DNA of 54,952 bases from Gammaproteobacteria bacterium (GCA_020845935.1 JADLEV010000066.1:1-54952); one strand, 5' to 3'; shown: positions 37,005 through 45,695, counted from the first letter of the stretch. The notes: a model not told the origin generated them from the sequence alone. Numbers and translations are program-made.

Positions 37005-37424
37005 CTATTGCCAACTGACGACGTCGGCATCCTCGCCTTCGCCGCCTTCGCGATTGTCCCGACCCAGCGAATACAGATCGAAATCGCCCTTGTCGCCGGG
37101 TGACTTGTAGCCGTAGGGAAAACCCCAGGGGTCGTCGCGGATGACCTTCTTGGTCAGGTAGGGACCCTTCCAGTTGCCGACCCCGGAGGGCGCTTCGACC
37201 AGCGCCTTCAGCCCTTCCTCGGTGGTCGGGTAGCGGCCGACCTCGAGCGCATACAGATCGAGCGCCGCCGACAGCTCGTCGATCTGCAGAGCCGCCGTCT
37301 TGGTCTTGGAACCACCGACCTGCTTCAGCACCTGCGGGCCGACGATGCTGCCGAGCAACGCCAGAATGACCAGGACCACAAGCAGTTCGAGCAGCGTGAA
37401 GCCGCGTTGCAGCTGATGTTTCAT
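37005..37424 (-). CDS. gspG: Type II secretion major pseudopilin GspG
   Basis: Main pseudopilus subunit, 139 residues. The leader MKHQLQRG is followed by FTLLELLVVLVILALLGSIV with Glu5. The body has the GspG hallmarks ALDLYALEVGRYPTTEEGLK, GPYLTKKVIRDDPWG and the calcium-binding loop KGDFDLYSLGRDNREGGEG. It lies eight bases after gspF and is the most conserved pseudopilin of the operon. Confidence 0.97.
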   Translation of the reverse strand: MKHQLQRGFTLLELLVVLVILALLGSIVGPQVLKQVGGSKTKTAALQIDELSAALDLYALEVGRYPTTEEGLKALVEAPSGVGNWKGPYLTKKVIRDDPWGFPYGYKSPGDKGDFDLYSLGRDNREGGEGEDADVVSWQ

Positions 37425-37432
37425 CGTTCCTC

Positions 37433-38653
37433 CTACCCGGGCAATTCGTTGACGCCCATGATGGCCACCAGAATCGACATGATGATGCCGCCGATGACGA
37501 CGCCGAGCGTGATGATCATGGCCGGCTCCAGTACCGCGAGCAGTCGTTGCGCCGTGGTCGCGACGTCGTCGTCGTAGCTGTCGGCGACCCGTACCAGCAT
37601 CGCGTCGAGTTCGCCGGTCTCCTCGCCGATCTGGATCATCTGCACCGCGAAGTCCGGAAAGACACCGCTGTCCTGCAACGGCCCGGCCAGCGAACTGCCT
37701 TCCTGCAAGCGGCCCGTGACCTGTTCGATATGCTCGATCAGGACGCGATTGCTCAGACCATTGCGTGCGATCTTGATCGCCGCGAGCAGGGGTACGCCGC
37801 CCTTCAACAAGGTGCCGAGACTGCGGCTCAGACGTGCCATTTCGATCTTGCGGATCAGGTCACCGACCAGCCCGAGCGCCAGGAAACGCCGATCCCAGTT
37901 CTTGCGCCAGACGTGATCATCCGCCTTGCCGCGCACATACAGCACGAGGACGGCGATGCCGGCCAGAACATAGAGGCCGTAGTGACGCACGGCATTCGAG
38001 ACGCCCATGACGAAGGCGGTCGGCGCTGGCAGTGGCGCATCCATGTCCTCGAACAATTGCGCGAACTCCGGCAGCACGAACACCATGATGATGGTCAGCG
38101 CCAGCAACGTGACGAACACCAGGAGCAACGGATAAATCATCGCCGACAGCAACCGCTCGCGCAGCGCCTGCGCTTTCTCCAGATAGCTCGCGAGTTCATC
38201 GAGGCTGACGGCGAAGCTGCCGGACACTTCGGCCGCACGGACGAAGTTGATGTAGAACTCGGAGAAGTGCTGCGGCTGTGCCTTCAACGCGGTCGACAAC
38301 GATTCACCACCGCGGACCGCGGCTTGAAGCGCTTCGATCAGCGTCGCCACCGCCGCGGTCGACGCCGTCTGCCGGACGATGCCCAGCGCCCGATCGATCG
38401 GCAGTCCGGCGCCGACCAGCGTCGCTAGCTGCTTGGTGAAGGCGGTGATGTCGCGACGGCGCACGCGATCGCCGCCCAACCGGACCTTCGCCAGCGAACG
38501 CACCGGCGGCGTGCTGCTCGGCAGCTCGACGCTGATCGGGATGAGTCCGGTCTTTTGCAGATTGGCGACGACTTCATCGATGGTGGCGCCGGTCATCGCG
38601 CCGGTGCGTGTCTCGCCCTGCCGTGTCACCGCCTGGTAGCGATAGGTTGGCAT
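37433..38653 (-). CDS. gspF: Type II secretion inner-membrane protein GspF
   Basis: Polytopic platform protein of 406 residues. It begins MPTYRYQAVTRQGETRTG and holds two copies of the T2SF cytoplasmic domain: the first has FTKQLATLVGAGLPIDRAL, the second SLGTLLKGGVPLLAAIKIA. Both are followed by membrane helices (LLLVFVTLLALTIIMVFVL; AMIITLGVVIGGIIMSILVA at the C-terminus). The motif VRAAEVSGSF and its repeat IQIGEETGEL are present. Its ATG overlaps the gspE stop (TGATG). Confidence 0.96.
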   Translation of the reverse strand: MPTYRYQAVTRQGETRTGAMTGATIDEVVANLQKTGLIPISVELPSSTPPVRSLAKVRLGGDRVRRRDITAFTKQLATLVGAGLPIDRALGIVRQTASTAAVATLIEALQAAVRGGESLSTALKAQPQHFSEFYINFVRAAEVSGSFAVSLDELASYLEKAQALRERLLSAMIYPLLLVFVTLLALTIIMVFVLPEFAQLFEDMDAPLPAPTAFVMGVSNAVRHYGLYVLAGIAVLVLYVRGKADDHVWRKNWDRRFLALGLVGDLIRKIEMARLSRSLGTLLKGGVPLLAAIKIARNGLSNRVLIEHIEQVTGRLQEGSSLAGPLQDSGVFPDFAVQMIQIGEETGELDAMLVRVADSYDDDVATTAQRLLAVLEPAMIITLGVVIGGIIMSILVAIMGVNELPG

Positions 38654-40377
38654 CAGCTGTCCTGTGCCACACGAATGACTTCTTCAAGCGTGGTGATGCC
38701 CTGCAGCGCCTTGCGACAACCATCCTCGAACATCGTGTCCATGCCTTCATTGCGTGCGACGCGCTCAATCTCGGTGGCGCCGGCGTGACGCAGCACCAGC
38801 GCGCGCAACGTATCGGTCATCGTCAGCATCTCCAGGATCCCGACCCGACCACGATAACCGGTACCGCCGCAGGCCTCGCAGCCGCGGGCATGAAACAGCC
38901 GCAGTTCGCCGCCGTGCAGCAGTTGGTCGAGCCGGAATTCGTGAACGATGCCGGCGTCGGGTCGATACTCCGCCTTGCACGCCGGACAGAGCAGACGCAC
39001 CAGGCGTTGCGCCAGCACGGTGTTCAGCGTCGAGTTCAACAGATAATCCTCGGCGCCCATTTCCAGCAGTCGCGAAATGCTGCTCGCGGCATCGTTGGTG
39101 TGCAGCGTCGACAGCACCAGGTGGCCGGTCAGCGCCGATTGCACGCAGATCCTCACCGTCTCCAGATCGCGCATCTCGCCGACCATGATGACATCCGGAT
39201 CCTGGCGTACGATCGAGCTCAAGGCATTGGCGAAGGTCAGACCAATCGCGGCGTTGACCTGGATCTGATTGATTCCTGCGAGCTGGTATTCGACCGGATC
39301 CTCGACCGTGATCACCTTGCGCTCCTCGGTATTGAGGCCGTGCAACGCGGTGTAGAGCGTGGTGGTCTTGCCGCTGCCGGTCGGACCGGTGACGATGATC
39401 ATGCCGTCCGGCAACGCCAGTGCGCGCTGCATGCGCGCGCGCAACTGTTCCGAGAACCCGAGGCTGGTGAAGTCGAGATCGACCGCTTCGCGCTTCAGCA
39501 GCCGCATCACCAGACTTTCACCGTGCAGGGTCGGCACCGTCGAAATACGCAGGTCGAGTTCCTGACCGTGCACCCACAGCTTGATGCGGCCGTCCTGCGG
39601 CAGCCGGCGCTCGGCGATATCGAGGTCTGCCATGATCTTGATGCGCGAGATCATCGCCGGTCCCATCTGCCGCGGCGGTGATGGTTCATCGCGCAAGACG
39701 CCATCGATGCGGAAGCGGATCTTCAACACCCGCTCGAACGGCTCGATGTGGATGTCCGATGCGCGCGAATCCACCGCACGCTGAATGACCTGATTGACCA
39801 GGCGCACCACCGGCGCCTCGCTGGCCATGTCGCGCAACTGATCGACGTCGGTGCGGTTCAACTCGTCGCCATGACCGGCGCCTTCGACTGCGCGCGCGGA
39901 TGTTTCGAACGCGTACAGCCGATCGATCGCCGCCTGAATCTCCGAGCTGACTCCGATCGCCGGCAGCACCGGCAGTGAGGTCGCGAGTTCGATCGCCCGC
40001 ACCGCAACCTGGCGCTGCGGGTCGGCCATCGCCAGACGCAACGCGCCTTCATCGAACGCGATTGGCACGACGCCATGCTCCTTCAGGAAACGCGGACTCA
40101 GGACATCGGCCACCAGCGCCTCTTCAGCGTAATCGGTGTTCCTGATCAGAGGCAGTCCGCTCGCTTGCGCCAGCGCTTCCGCCATCGCGCGTTCCGACAC
40201 GAAGCCCATCCGGACCAGCAACGCCGACAACGGCTCATCGCCATCCTGCTCGCCGCGGATGCGCTTTGCCCGGGCGAAGTCGGCTTCCGAAACGGCTTCA
40301 GCGGCGAACAGCGCCGCTCTGAGTTCCTCGTCGAAGGTGGCGGGCTCCACCACGGAATCGATTCGTCCGGTATCCAT
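38653..40377 (-). CDS. gspE: Type II secretion ATPase GspE
   Basis: Cytoplasmic hexameric ATPase powering pseudopilus assembly, 574 residues from the ATG at 40377. An N-terminal GspE N1E domain (LVRMGFVSERAMAEALAQ) precedes the ATPase, which has Walker A TGPTGSGKTTTLY, the aspartate box VITVEDPVEYQ, Walker B DPDVIMVGEMRD and the histidine box TGHLVLSTLHTNDA. The tetracysteine zinc site is formed by CPACKAEY and GCEACGGTGYRG. A TTG further upstream (40422) is in frame but less likely. First gene of the eleven-gene operon. Confidence 0.96.
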   Translation of the reverse strand: MDTGRIDSVVEPATFDEELRAALFAAEAVSEADFARAKRIRGEQDGDEPLSALLVRMGFVSERAMAEALAQASGLPLIRNTDYAEEALVADVLSPRFLKEHGVVPIAFDEGALRLAMADPQRQVAVRAIELATSLPVLPAIGVSSEIQAAIDRLYAFETSARAVEGAGHGDELNRTDVDQLRDMASEAPVVRLVNQVIQRAVDSRASDIHIEPFERVLKIRFRIDGVLRDEPSPPRQMGPAMISRIKIMADLDIAERRLPQDGRIKLWVHGQELDLRISTVPTLHGESLVMRLLKREAVDLDFTSLGFSEQLRARMQRALALPDGMIIVTGPTGSGKTTTLYTALHGLNTEERKVITVEDPVEYQLAGINQIQVNAAIGLTFANALSSIVRQDPDVIMVGEMRDLETVRICVQSALTGHLVLSTLHTNDAASSISRLLEMGAEDYLLNSTLNTVLAQRLVRLLCPACKAEYRPDAGIVHEFRLDQLLHGGELRLFHARGCEACGGTGYRGRVGILEMLTMTDTLRALVLRHAGATEIERVARNEGMDTMFEDGCRKALQGITTLEEVIRVAQDS

Positions 40378-40455
40378 TGCGCGCCGTCGTCGTCTGACTG
40401 TTCTCGTGTGCGGGTCGATCAATCACCCACCCACCCCTGCCATGGGTTGACCCCA

Positions 40456-40484
40456 GTATTAAGGACAAAGTTTGCAAGAAGTAA
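40456..40484 (-). promoter_or_regulatory. Candidate promoter of the type II secretion operon
   Basis: Reading leftward, TTACTT (complement of 40479-40484) and TAATAC (complement of 40456-40461) are 17 bases apart, about 80 bases before the gspE ATG, in a locally AT-rich patch. Both hexamers are imperfect matches to sigma-70, so this is a weak call. Confidence 0.35.
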
Positions 40485-40537
40485 GGATAAATCCGCACAA
40501 CAAACGCGGAAGGGCGCGATCTTCAGGGCGCTGCTGA

Positions 40538-40819
40538 TGCAGGTATGGCGAGTACCGTTGTTCGCAACTGCGCGACGCAGATCGCTTCTGGTGCCCCTAT
40601 TGCGCCGAGGCCAGACGCTGGCTGGAACAACGAAAGGTGACCTGGTGTGAGTACAACGTAGCGCGGGACCGGGTCGGGAAAAAGCGCTACCGCGAAGCCC
40701 GCGGCAGGGGAATACCGGTAGTGCTCGTCGGCAAGGAGACTCTGCACGGGTTCTCGGCCGATCGCCTGGATGCGGCGATCGCACGGAGCGGTTTCGACGA
40801 GGCCACGCCGCGGCGATGA
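40538..40819 (+). pseudogene. Glutaredoxin-like remnant lacking a start
   Basis: The frame opening after a TGA at 40535 encodes about 93 residues with a clear glutaredoxin fold. The active site is FWCPYCAEARRWLEQRK (CPYC codons at 40592-40603), then RGIPVVLVGKETLHGFSADR, the usual cis-proline strand and glutathione-site loop. There is no ATG, GTG or TTG before the CPYC; the first start is a GTG at 40637, which would give a 60-residue piece without the active site. The usual first beta strand is also missing. It is therefore probably a 5'-truncated gene, or a gene with an early frameshift, standing between two minus-strand genes. Confidence 0.5.
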
Positions 40820-40862
40820 TGCGAGCCCCTGCAACCGGATCGGTCCGGGGACACCAATCGGC

Positions 40863-41357
40863 TCAGTTCTTTTCGCGTGCCTGCTCGGCCTCGAGCAGCT
40901 GCTTGCGCAGGTCACGATATTCCCTTGCCGCCGACTGCAAGTCCTTGTTCTCCGCCAGATGCTTTTCGAGCAGCCGGCGCAACTCCTCGTCGTGACGCTC
41001 GATCTCGTCCATTGGCGGAATCCAGGGCAAATCGCTTTCGTAGGCCCAGGCCTCGTCGGCACGGATGTCGTCGATATATTGAGCGGCGCATTGCCTTTCC
41101 TTGATCAAGGAGCCGGTCGCGGCGACGACCTGACAATGGATGTCGTAGCGGTCATCGGGATTCAGGGTATTGAACAAATCGTAGATACGGAGCTCCGTAG
41201 CCATCATCTTGATCCGCAACGTGTCCACGCTGCGGGTACCGCGAATGATGATTTCCTCCGGCTCTTCGTTACCCGCGTCCTGGCCGGTTTCCGCAGCGTG
41301 GCCCGCCACGACGCCGGAAAGCAACAGCGCCATCAAGAACCGGACTGACCGCTTCAT
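40863..41357 (-). CDS. Small secreted protein of unknown function, paralogue B
   Basis: Protein of 164 residues with a signal peptide (about 1-21, ending VAGHAA), then PEEIIIRGTRSVDTLR, MATELRIYDLFNTLN, RYDIHCQVV, a second cysteine in KERQCAAQY, and a charged coiled C-terminus (HDEELRRLLEKHLAENKDLQ). It is homologous along most of its length to the protein at 28730-29230 at the other end of the type II secretion operon. ATG at 41357 is chosen because AGGAG lies seven bases upstream. Function not recognised. The cysteines and signal peptide say periplasmic or exported; the flanking pair suggests a link with secretion. Confidence 0.8.
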   Translation of the reverse strand: MKRSVRFLMALLLSGVVAGHAAETGQDAGNEEPEEIIIRGTRSVDTLRIKMMATELRIYDLFNTLNPDDRYDIHCQVVAATGSLIKERQCAAQYIDDIRADEAWAYESDLPWIPPMDEIERHDEELRRLLEKHLAENKDLQSAAREYRDLRKQLLEAEQAREKN

Positions 41358-41605
41358 CCGCCTGCTCCTTTTCACGTGCCAAGGGACAACCCGCCCCCGC
41401 TGCCACCCGCTTCCTGGCCGTGCCATCGAACTGGAATCCGATGTTTCCTTCTTGTCTTCCGTCCACCGCACCGCCGTTGCCTCGTCACCGATGACCGGTG
41501 AAGATCAGCCACGGGCACCGGCATGCGGTGCCGTCGGCAGATTGTGACATGATGCGCACGACAATGGTTCACCTCAACGCGAACAACCCGCAGCCGGCGC
41601 GGCAG

Positions 41606-43780
41606 ATGACACCTCGTTTCGATCGCGTGGCCGCCAAGGCCCACGCACTCGCCACTAGCGGTTTGCTGTCGTTGTTGTTGCTGCTGCTGTGCCGGCCGGC
41701 CATCGCCCAGGTCTTCGTCGGCAGCGACAGCTGCGCCGGATGCCACCGTTCGCAGTACGCGGATTGGCAACGCAGCGATCACTGGCATGCGATGCAACCG
41801 GCAACGGCCGAGACGGTGTTGGGAAATTTCGCCGACGCGACCTTCCGCTATTTCGGCAGGACCACGCGGTTCACTCGGCGTGATGCGGGGTTCTTCGTCA
41901 CGACCGACAACGCCCGCGGCGAGGCGGAAGAATTCCGGATCGCCTATACCTTCGGTCATTACCCATTGCAGCAATACCTGATCGAGTTCCCGGATGGTCG
42001 CCTGCAAGCCTTGAGCATCAGCTGGGACAGCCGGCCCGCGGCCGCAGGTGGCCAGCGCTGGTTTCATCTGTACCCGGATGAGAATGTCGATGCCGCGGAT
42101 CCGCTGCATTGGACCGGCGCGTTCCAGAACTGGAACTCGCGCTGCGCCGCCTGCCACACGACCGATCTCAAGCGCAACTACGACATGGCGACCGATTCCT
42201 ATGCGACCCGCTGGGCCGAGTCGACCGTCGGTTGCGAAGCCTGTCACGGGCCGGCGCACCAGCACGTCCGTTGGGCCAACGGCGATCGCGCGGTGGCCGA
42301 TCGCGGGTTCCCACGGTCGCTGCGCAAGCTGCGCCAACCCGTTGCCGGAGTACTGCCCACCGCACCGGTCGGCGATGGTTCGGTCGGCACGCAATTGCAG
42401 GTCTGCGGCAATTGCCACGCGCGGCGCGGCGAACTGCAACAGACCGATCCCGCCGCCGGCTTTTTCGACAACTACACCTTGAGCCCCCTGATCGACGTGC
42501 TGTATCACGCCGATGGCCAGATCAACGACGAGGTCTACGAACTCGGCTCATTCCTGCAAAGCAAGATGCATCGCCATCAGGTCACCTGCAGCAATTGCCA
42601 TGATCCGCACTCGAACCGGACGCGCATCTCCGGCAACGGTCTGTGCCTGCAATGCCATGCCGCGGCCAAGTACGACAACCGTGCTCATTCGTTGCATGAG
42701 CCCAATTCCGCGGGCAGCCAATGCATCGATTGCCACATGGCGACCAAGACCTACATGGGTGTCGATGTCCGGCGCGATCACTCGTTCCGCATTCCCGATC
42801 CGATCGCCAGCCTGCGGCTCGGCACACCCAATGCCTGCAACCAATGCCACACCGATCGCGATGCGGCCTGGGCCGCGGCGATCATCAGCAAACGTACCGG
42901 CCGCACCGATCCAATCTATCCACACGCGGCAGTCCTCACGGCGGCGCGGCGCAACGATGCCACGGCGATGTTCGGCCTCGGCGCGCTGGCGCGCGACAGC
43001 AACCAGGCGCCGATCATCCGCGCGATCGCGGTCAGCGAAAGCGCGCGTTTTCCATCGCTGGCCCAACTCGGTTTGATCAGCAGCGCGGTCGCGGCCGCGG
43101 ATCCGCTCTTGCGCGAAAGCGCCGCCGCGGCCGCACGCGCGGTGCCAGCAGAATCCCGATTGGAATACCTGCGGCCGCTGCTCACCGACAAGGTGAAGTC
43201 GGTGCGGATCGCCGCGGCCCGGCAACTCGGCGAGGTGCCGATCACCATGATTCCGGCGGCAGCGCAAGCGGCCGTGCGCAAGCTGTTCACCGAATACGAA
43301 CGCAGTCTGCGCGACAACGCCGACCTGCCTGAAGCGATGAGCGAACTCGGCATGTTTCTCGCCGCACAGGGCGACCTGATCGCCGCAGAGGCCGCGTTGC
43401 GGCATGCCCGGCGGCTCGCCCCGCGTTATCTGCCGGCGCTGCTGAATCTGGCCGATGTGCTGCGCGCGCGGAATCGCGACGACCTCGGCGAGAAATTGCT
43501 GTTGGAGGCACGCGCGGCGTATCCGGAAAACGGCGACGTACCTCACGCATTGGGATTGCTGTATGTGCGGACGGACCGGACCGAAGCCGCCGTCGCGTTG
43601 TTGCAGCGCGCCAGCGAGCTGGCGCCGGACAATGCGCAATACGCTTTCGTCCACGCCGTCGCGCTGGCCGAAACCGGCAACAGGGCGGCGGCAATCGCGT
43701 TACTGGACCGGGCCCGGCAACGCTTCCCGAACGATGGTCAGATCCGCGACGCGCTGAACGCCTACCGCGCGGCGCGCTAA
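41606..43780 (+). CDS. Octahaem c-type cytochrome with C-terminal TPR repeats
   Basis: Periplasmic protein of 724 residues. The signal peptide covers about 1-35 (GLLSLLLLLLCRPAIAQ). Eight CxxCH haem sites follow: CAGCH (from residue 43), CAACH, CEACH, CGNCH, CSNCH, CLQCH, CIDCH and CNQCH, all in the first 420 residues. A helical region comes next, including HEAT-like VKSVRIAAARQLGEV, and then tetratricopeptide repeats (EAALRHARRLAPRYLPALLN, GLLYVRTDRTEAAVALLQRA, IALLDRARQRFPNDGQI). The start is uncertain; GTG 41498, ATG 41549 and ATG 41564 are in frame, but ATG 41606 gives a compact signal peptide. The electron donor and acceptor are unknown. Confidence 0.85.
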   Translation: MTPRFDRVAAKAHALATSGLLSLLLLLLCRPAIAQVFVGSDSCAGCHRSQYADWQRSDHWHAMQPATAETVLGNFADATFRYFGRTTRFTRRDAGFFVTTDNARGEAEEFRIAYTFGHYPLQQYLIEFPDGRLQALSISWDSRPAAAGGQRWFHLYPDENVDAADPLHWTGAFQNWNSRCAACHTTDLKRNYDMATDSYATRWAESTVGCEACHGPAHQHVRWANGDRAVADRGFPRSLRKLRQPVAGVLPTAPVGDGSVGTQLQVCGNCHARRGELQQTDPAAGFFDNYTLSPLIDVLYHADGQINDEVYELGSFLQSKMHRHQVTCSNCHDPHSNRTRISGNGLCLQCHAAAKYDNRAHSLHEPNSAGSQCIDCHMATKTYMGVDVRRDHSFRIPDPIASLRLGTPNACNQCHTDRDAAWAAAIISKRTGRTDPIYPHAAVLTAARRNDATAMFGLGALARDSNQAPIIRAIAVSESARFPSLAQLGLISSAVAAADPLLRESAAAAARAVPAESRLEYLRPLLTDKVKSVRIAAARQLGEVPITMIPAAAQAAVRKLFTEYERSLRDNADLPEAMSELGMFLAAQGDLIAAEAALRHARRLAPRYLPALLNLADVLRARNRDDLGEKLLLEARAAYPENGDVPHALGLLYVRTDRTEAAVALLQRASELAPDNAQYAFVHAVALAETGNRAAAIALLDRARQRFPNDGQIRDALNAYRAAR

Positions 43781-43784
43781 CGCG

Positions 43785-43991
43785 TCATTCGAGCGCGATG
43801 TCGTCCTCGACGATCGCGCGCAAGCCGAGACCATCGATCTCCAGCACCATCCGCGCCTGCAGCGTCTCGTTGCCGCGGATGCGACCGGACTCGATCGCCT
43901 GGCGCGTCGCATTCTCGATCTCGCGCTGGCCGTTGATGCCGACCTTTTTCAGGAACCGGCGCAGTTCCATGTTGAATCGCTCGTCGTTCAT
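43785..43991 (-). CDS. Small conserved protein, DUF6494-like
   Basis: Protein of 68 residues, [20 protein letters not shown] then [18 protein letters not shown] and a short beta end ([20 protein letters not shown]). It matches the pattern I associate with the DUF6494 family of small proteobacterial proteins, function unknown. Its ATG overlaps the stop of the pterin dehydratase gene by four bases, so the two are co-translated; their joint role is not known. Confidence 0.75.
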   Translation of the reverse strand: MNDERFNMELRRFLKKVGINGQREIENATRQAIESGRIRGNETLQARMVLEIDGLGLRAIVEDDIALE

Positions 43992-44335
43992 GTCGATGTC
44001 CTCAGCAGCTCATCGGTCTTCGCCGCCATGATGAAATCGTTGACATGCAGTCCCTTGATCTTGTGTGTCCACCAGCGCACGGTAACGCGACCCCATTCGG
44101 TCAGCAGCGCCGGATGATGACCCTCGGCCTCGGCAATCGCACCGACCCGATTGGTGAAATCGAGTGCCGCCGCAAAGTCCGGAAAGGTGAATTCGCGCAG
44201 CAGCCTATCGCTCTCCTGTTCACGCACGATGCGCCACTCCGGAAGCCGCGGCAACAATTCGCCAAGCTGCTCCGGCGTCACCGTCGGCGCGCCGGCACGG
44301 CAGGCCTCGCAACTACGACTCACCAAATCGTTCAT
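43988..44335 (-). CDS. phhB: 4a-hydroxytetrahydrobiopterin dehydratase
   Basis: Pterin-4a-carbinolamine dehydratase of 115 residues. It recycles the pterin cofactor of aromatic amino-acid hydroxylases. Signature residues are in [40 protein letters not shown] and [18 protein letters not shown], with the two catalytic histidines in EGHHP and a third in WWTHK. ATG at 44335 is preferred because GAGGT lies five bases upstream. No phenylalanine hydroxylase is in the window. It ends in an overlap with the small DUF6494-like gene. Confidence 0.93.
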   Translation of the reverse strand: MNDLVSRSCEACRAGAPTVTPEQLGELLPRLPEWRIVREQESDRLLREFTFPDFAAALDFTNRVGAIAEAEGHHPALLTEWGRVTVRWWTHKIKGLHVNDFIMAAKTDELLRTST

Positions 44336-44399
44336 GGTCACCTCGCGAGATCTCCAACCTTGGCTCAGGTCATGGCGATCCGATCCCGATAAAGGATCT

Positions 44400-44441
44400 G
44401 GCTCCTGGTCCCCACCCATGACGCCGCGGCGACCAGGAGCC
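44400..44441 (-). terminator. Perfect 11-base hairpin after ligAB
   Basis: GGCTCCTGGTC (44400-44410) pairs exactly with GACCAGGAGCC (44431-44441) around a 20-base loop. It lies between the ligB stop (44462) and the phhB start (44335), so it probably ends the leftward ligAB transcript. No T-run follows. Confidence 0.55.
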
Positions 44442-44461
44442 GAAGCGTCGCATCGACCCCC

Positions 44462-45301
44462 TCAGGAATTCTCCAGCACCAGCACACCGGCGCCGGTATT
44501 CGAGATCGGGGCGTGATAGTGCTTGTGGATGACCTTGGCGTCATCCCGCAACGCGCCGCGCATCACCAGCCACATGATGGTCTCGATACCCTCGGTGCCG
44601 GCCCTGGCAATGATTTCGCTGTTGCTGAAGCGGGTCAGCCATTCCGGTTCGGTCGCGATCTTCTCGATGCACTCGATATCGAAATCGACGTCGATGAGCC
44701 CGGCGCGCTCGCCCTGTAACTGATGGGAAAGGCCACCGGTCCCGAAGATGACCACGCGGAGGTCTTCCGGATAGGAGGCAATTGCCTTGCCCAGTGCGTG
44801 TCCGAGCTTCAGGCAGCGGGCGGCGGTGGGCACCGGATGCTGCACAGTATTGACCGCGAGCGGGATCGCCTTGATCGGCCAGTGCTCCAGAGTTCCATAA
44901 AGCGCACGGATCGGATTGACGAAACCGTGATCGACTTTCATCTCCTGGCAGGTGCAGATGTCGAATTCCTGCTCGACCAGGGACTCGGCGAGATGCCAGG
45001 AGAACTGAACATCGCCCTGGAACGGCGCGACCGGTTTCAACCCCCAGCCTTCGTCGGCGTTGTGGTACCAATCGGCACAACCGAGCGCGAACGTCGGCAC
45101 CTTGTCGAGAAAGAAGTTGAGGCCATGATCGTTATAGACGACGATGATGACGTCGGGTGCCGCCTTCTTCAGCCAGGCCTTGGCCGGTTCATAACCGTCG
45201 AAGAAACGCTTCCAGTAATGCTCCTGGGTCAAACCATTGGCGATGGCGTTGCCGACCGCCGGAATATGCGAGGAGGTGACGCCGCCCAGCAATCTAGCCA
45301 T
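44462..45301 (-). CDS. ligB: Class III extradiol dioxygenase beta subunit, protocatechuate 4,5-dioxygenase type
   Basis: Catalytic subunit of 279 residues. The iron ligands expected for LigB are visible: His12 in VTSSHIPAVG, His59 in VYNDHGLNFF, and the glutamate in GTEGIETIMWLVMRGAL or the preceding NSEIIARAG. The acid-base histidine lies in FGTGGLSHQLQGERAGLID. It is close to LigB of Sphingomonas in length and motif order (ADEGWGLKPV, VDHGF). It cleaves a catechol ring next to the hydroxyls; protocatechuate is the likeliest substrate but gallate or related acids are possible. Its start overlaps ligA by eight bases. Confidence 0.88.
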   Translation of the reverse strand: MARLLGGVTSSHIPAVGNAIANGLTQEHYWKRFFDGYEPAKAWLKKAAPDVIIVVYNDHGLNFFLDKVPTFALGCADWYHNADEGWGLKPVAPFQGDVQFSWHLAESLVEQEFDICTCQEMKVDHGFVNPIRALYGTLEHWPIKAIPLAVNTVQHPVPTAARCLKLGHALGKAIASYPEDLRVVIFGTGGLSHQLQGERAGLIDVDFDIECIEKIATEPEWLTRFSNSEIIARAGTEGIETIMWLVMRGALRDDAKVIHKHYHAPISNTGAGVLVLENS

Positions 45302-45695
45302 TCCAATATCCTCCCACCTGCGCCAGTTTCTCTTCCAGACCGTCCCGTTTCTTCAACAGCTTCGCCTGGAACTCCTTGGTCGAAATGCCCTGAAATGCCG
45401 CGCCCGCGTCCTGTACCGAAACACCGCGCGGGATCGCCATCTTCGCCATGAAGTAAATGTTGCAGCCAAGCCGCAGCATGCCGAGAAAATCCTTCTTCAG
45501 CACCGCCTCCTTCATTGCGCCCGCGACGCCGAACTTGTCGCAGTATGCCGCCGGGTCCGCCTCGAACTCGTCCCGGCAGGATTCGTCGTTGAACGAGAAC
45601 AGCATCTTGTTGACGGCGTACGCCTGATAGGCGGTCTTGCCGTCAAACACATAGGTGCCGGGGATATCGTCGTAGTCGTGTTTCTTCCAGACCAT
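45294..45695 (-). CDS. ligA: Class III extradiol dioxygenase alpha subunit, protocatechuate 4,5-dioxygenase type
   Basis: Small subunit of 133 residues with the LigA signature DIPGTYVFDGKTAYQAYAVN, a helical middle (FEADPAAYCDKFGVAGAMKE) and LGCNIYFMAKMAIPRGVSVQ, ending GGYWNG as in LigA-type subunits. It caps the active site of LigB. AGGAG lies six bases before the ATG. The other genes of the 4,5-cleavage pathway (ligC, ligI, ligJ, ligK) are not in this window, so the two-gene unit stands alone apart from the SnoaL-like gene upstream. Confidence 0.88.
   Translation of the reverse strand: MVWKKHDYDDIPGTYVFDGKTAYQAYAVNKMLFSFNDESCRDEFEADPAAYCDKFGVAGAMKEAVLKKDFLGMLRLGCNIYFMAKMAIPRGVSVQDAGAAFQGISTKEFQAKLLKKRDGLEEKLAQVGGYWNG

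Larger units (their letters stand above)
40423..40862. other. Interval between gspE and paralogue B
   Basis: These 440 bases contain the candidate gspE promoter and a plus-strand glutaredoxin-like remnant (both entered separately). No other gene is supported. Confidence 0.5.

Noticed and set aside
40500-40860. Possibility that the glutaredoxin remnant is a normal gene starting at GTG 40637
   Set aside because: That start removes the CPYC active site, leaving a piece that could not act as a glutaredoxin.
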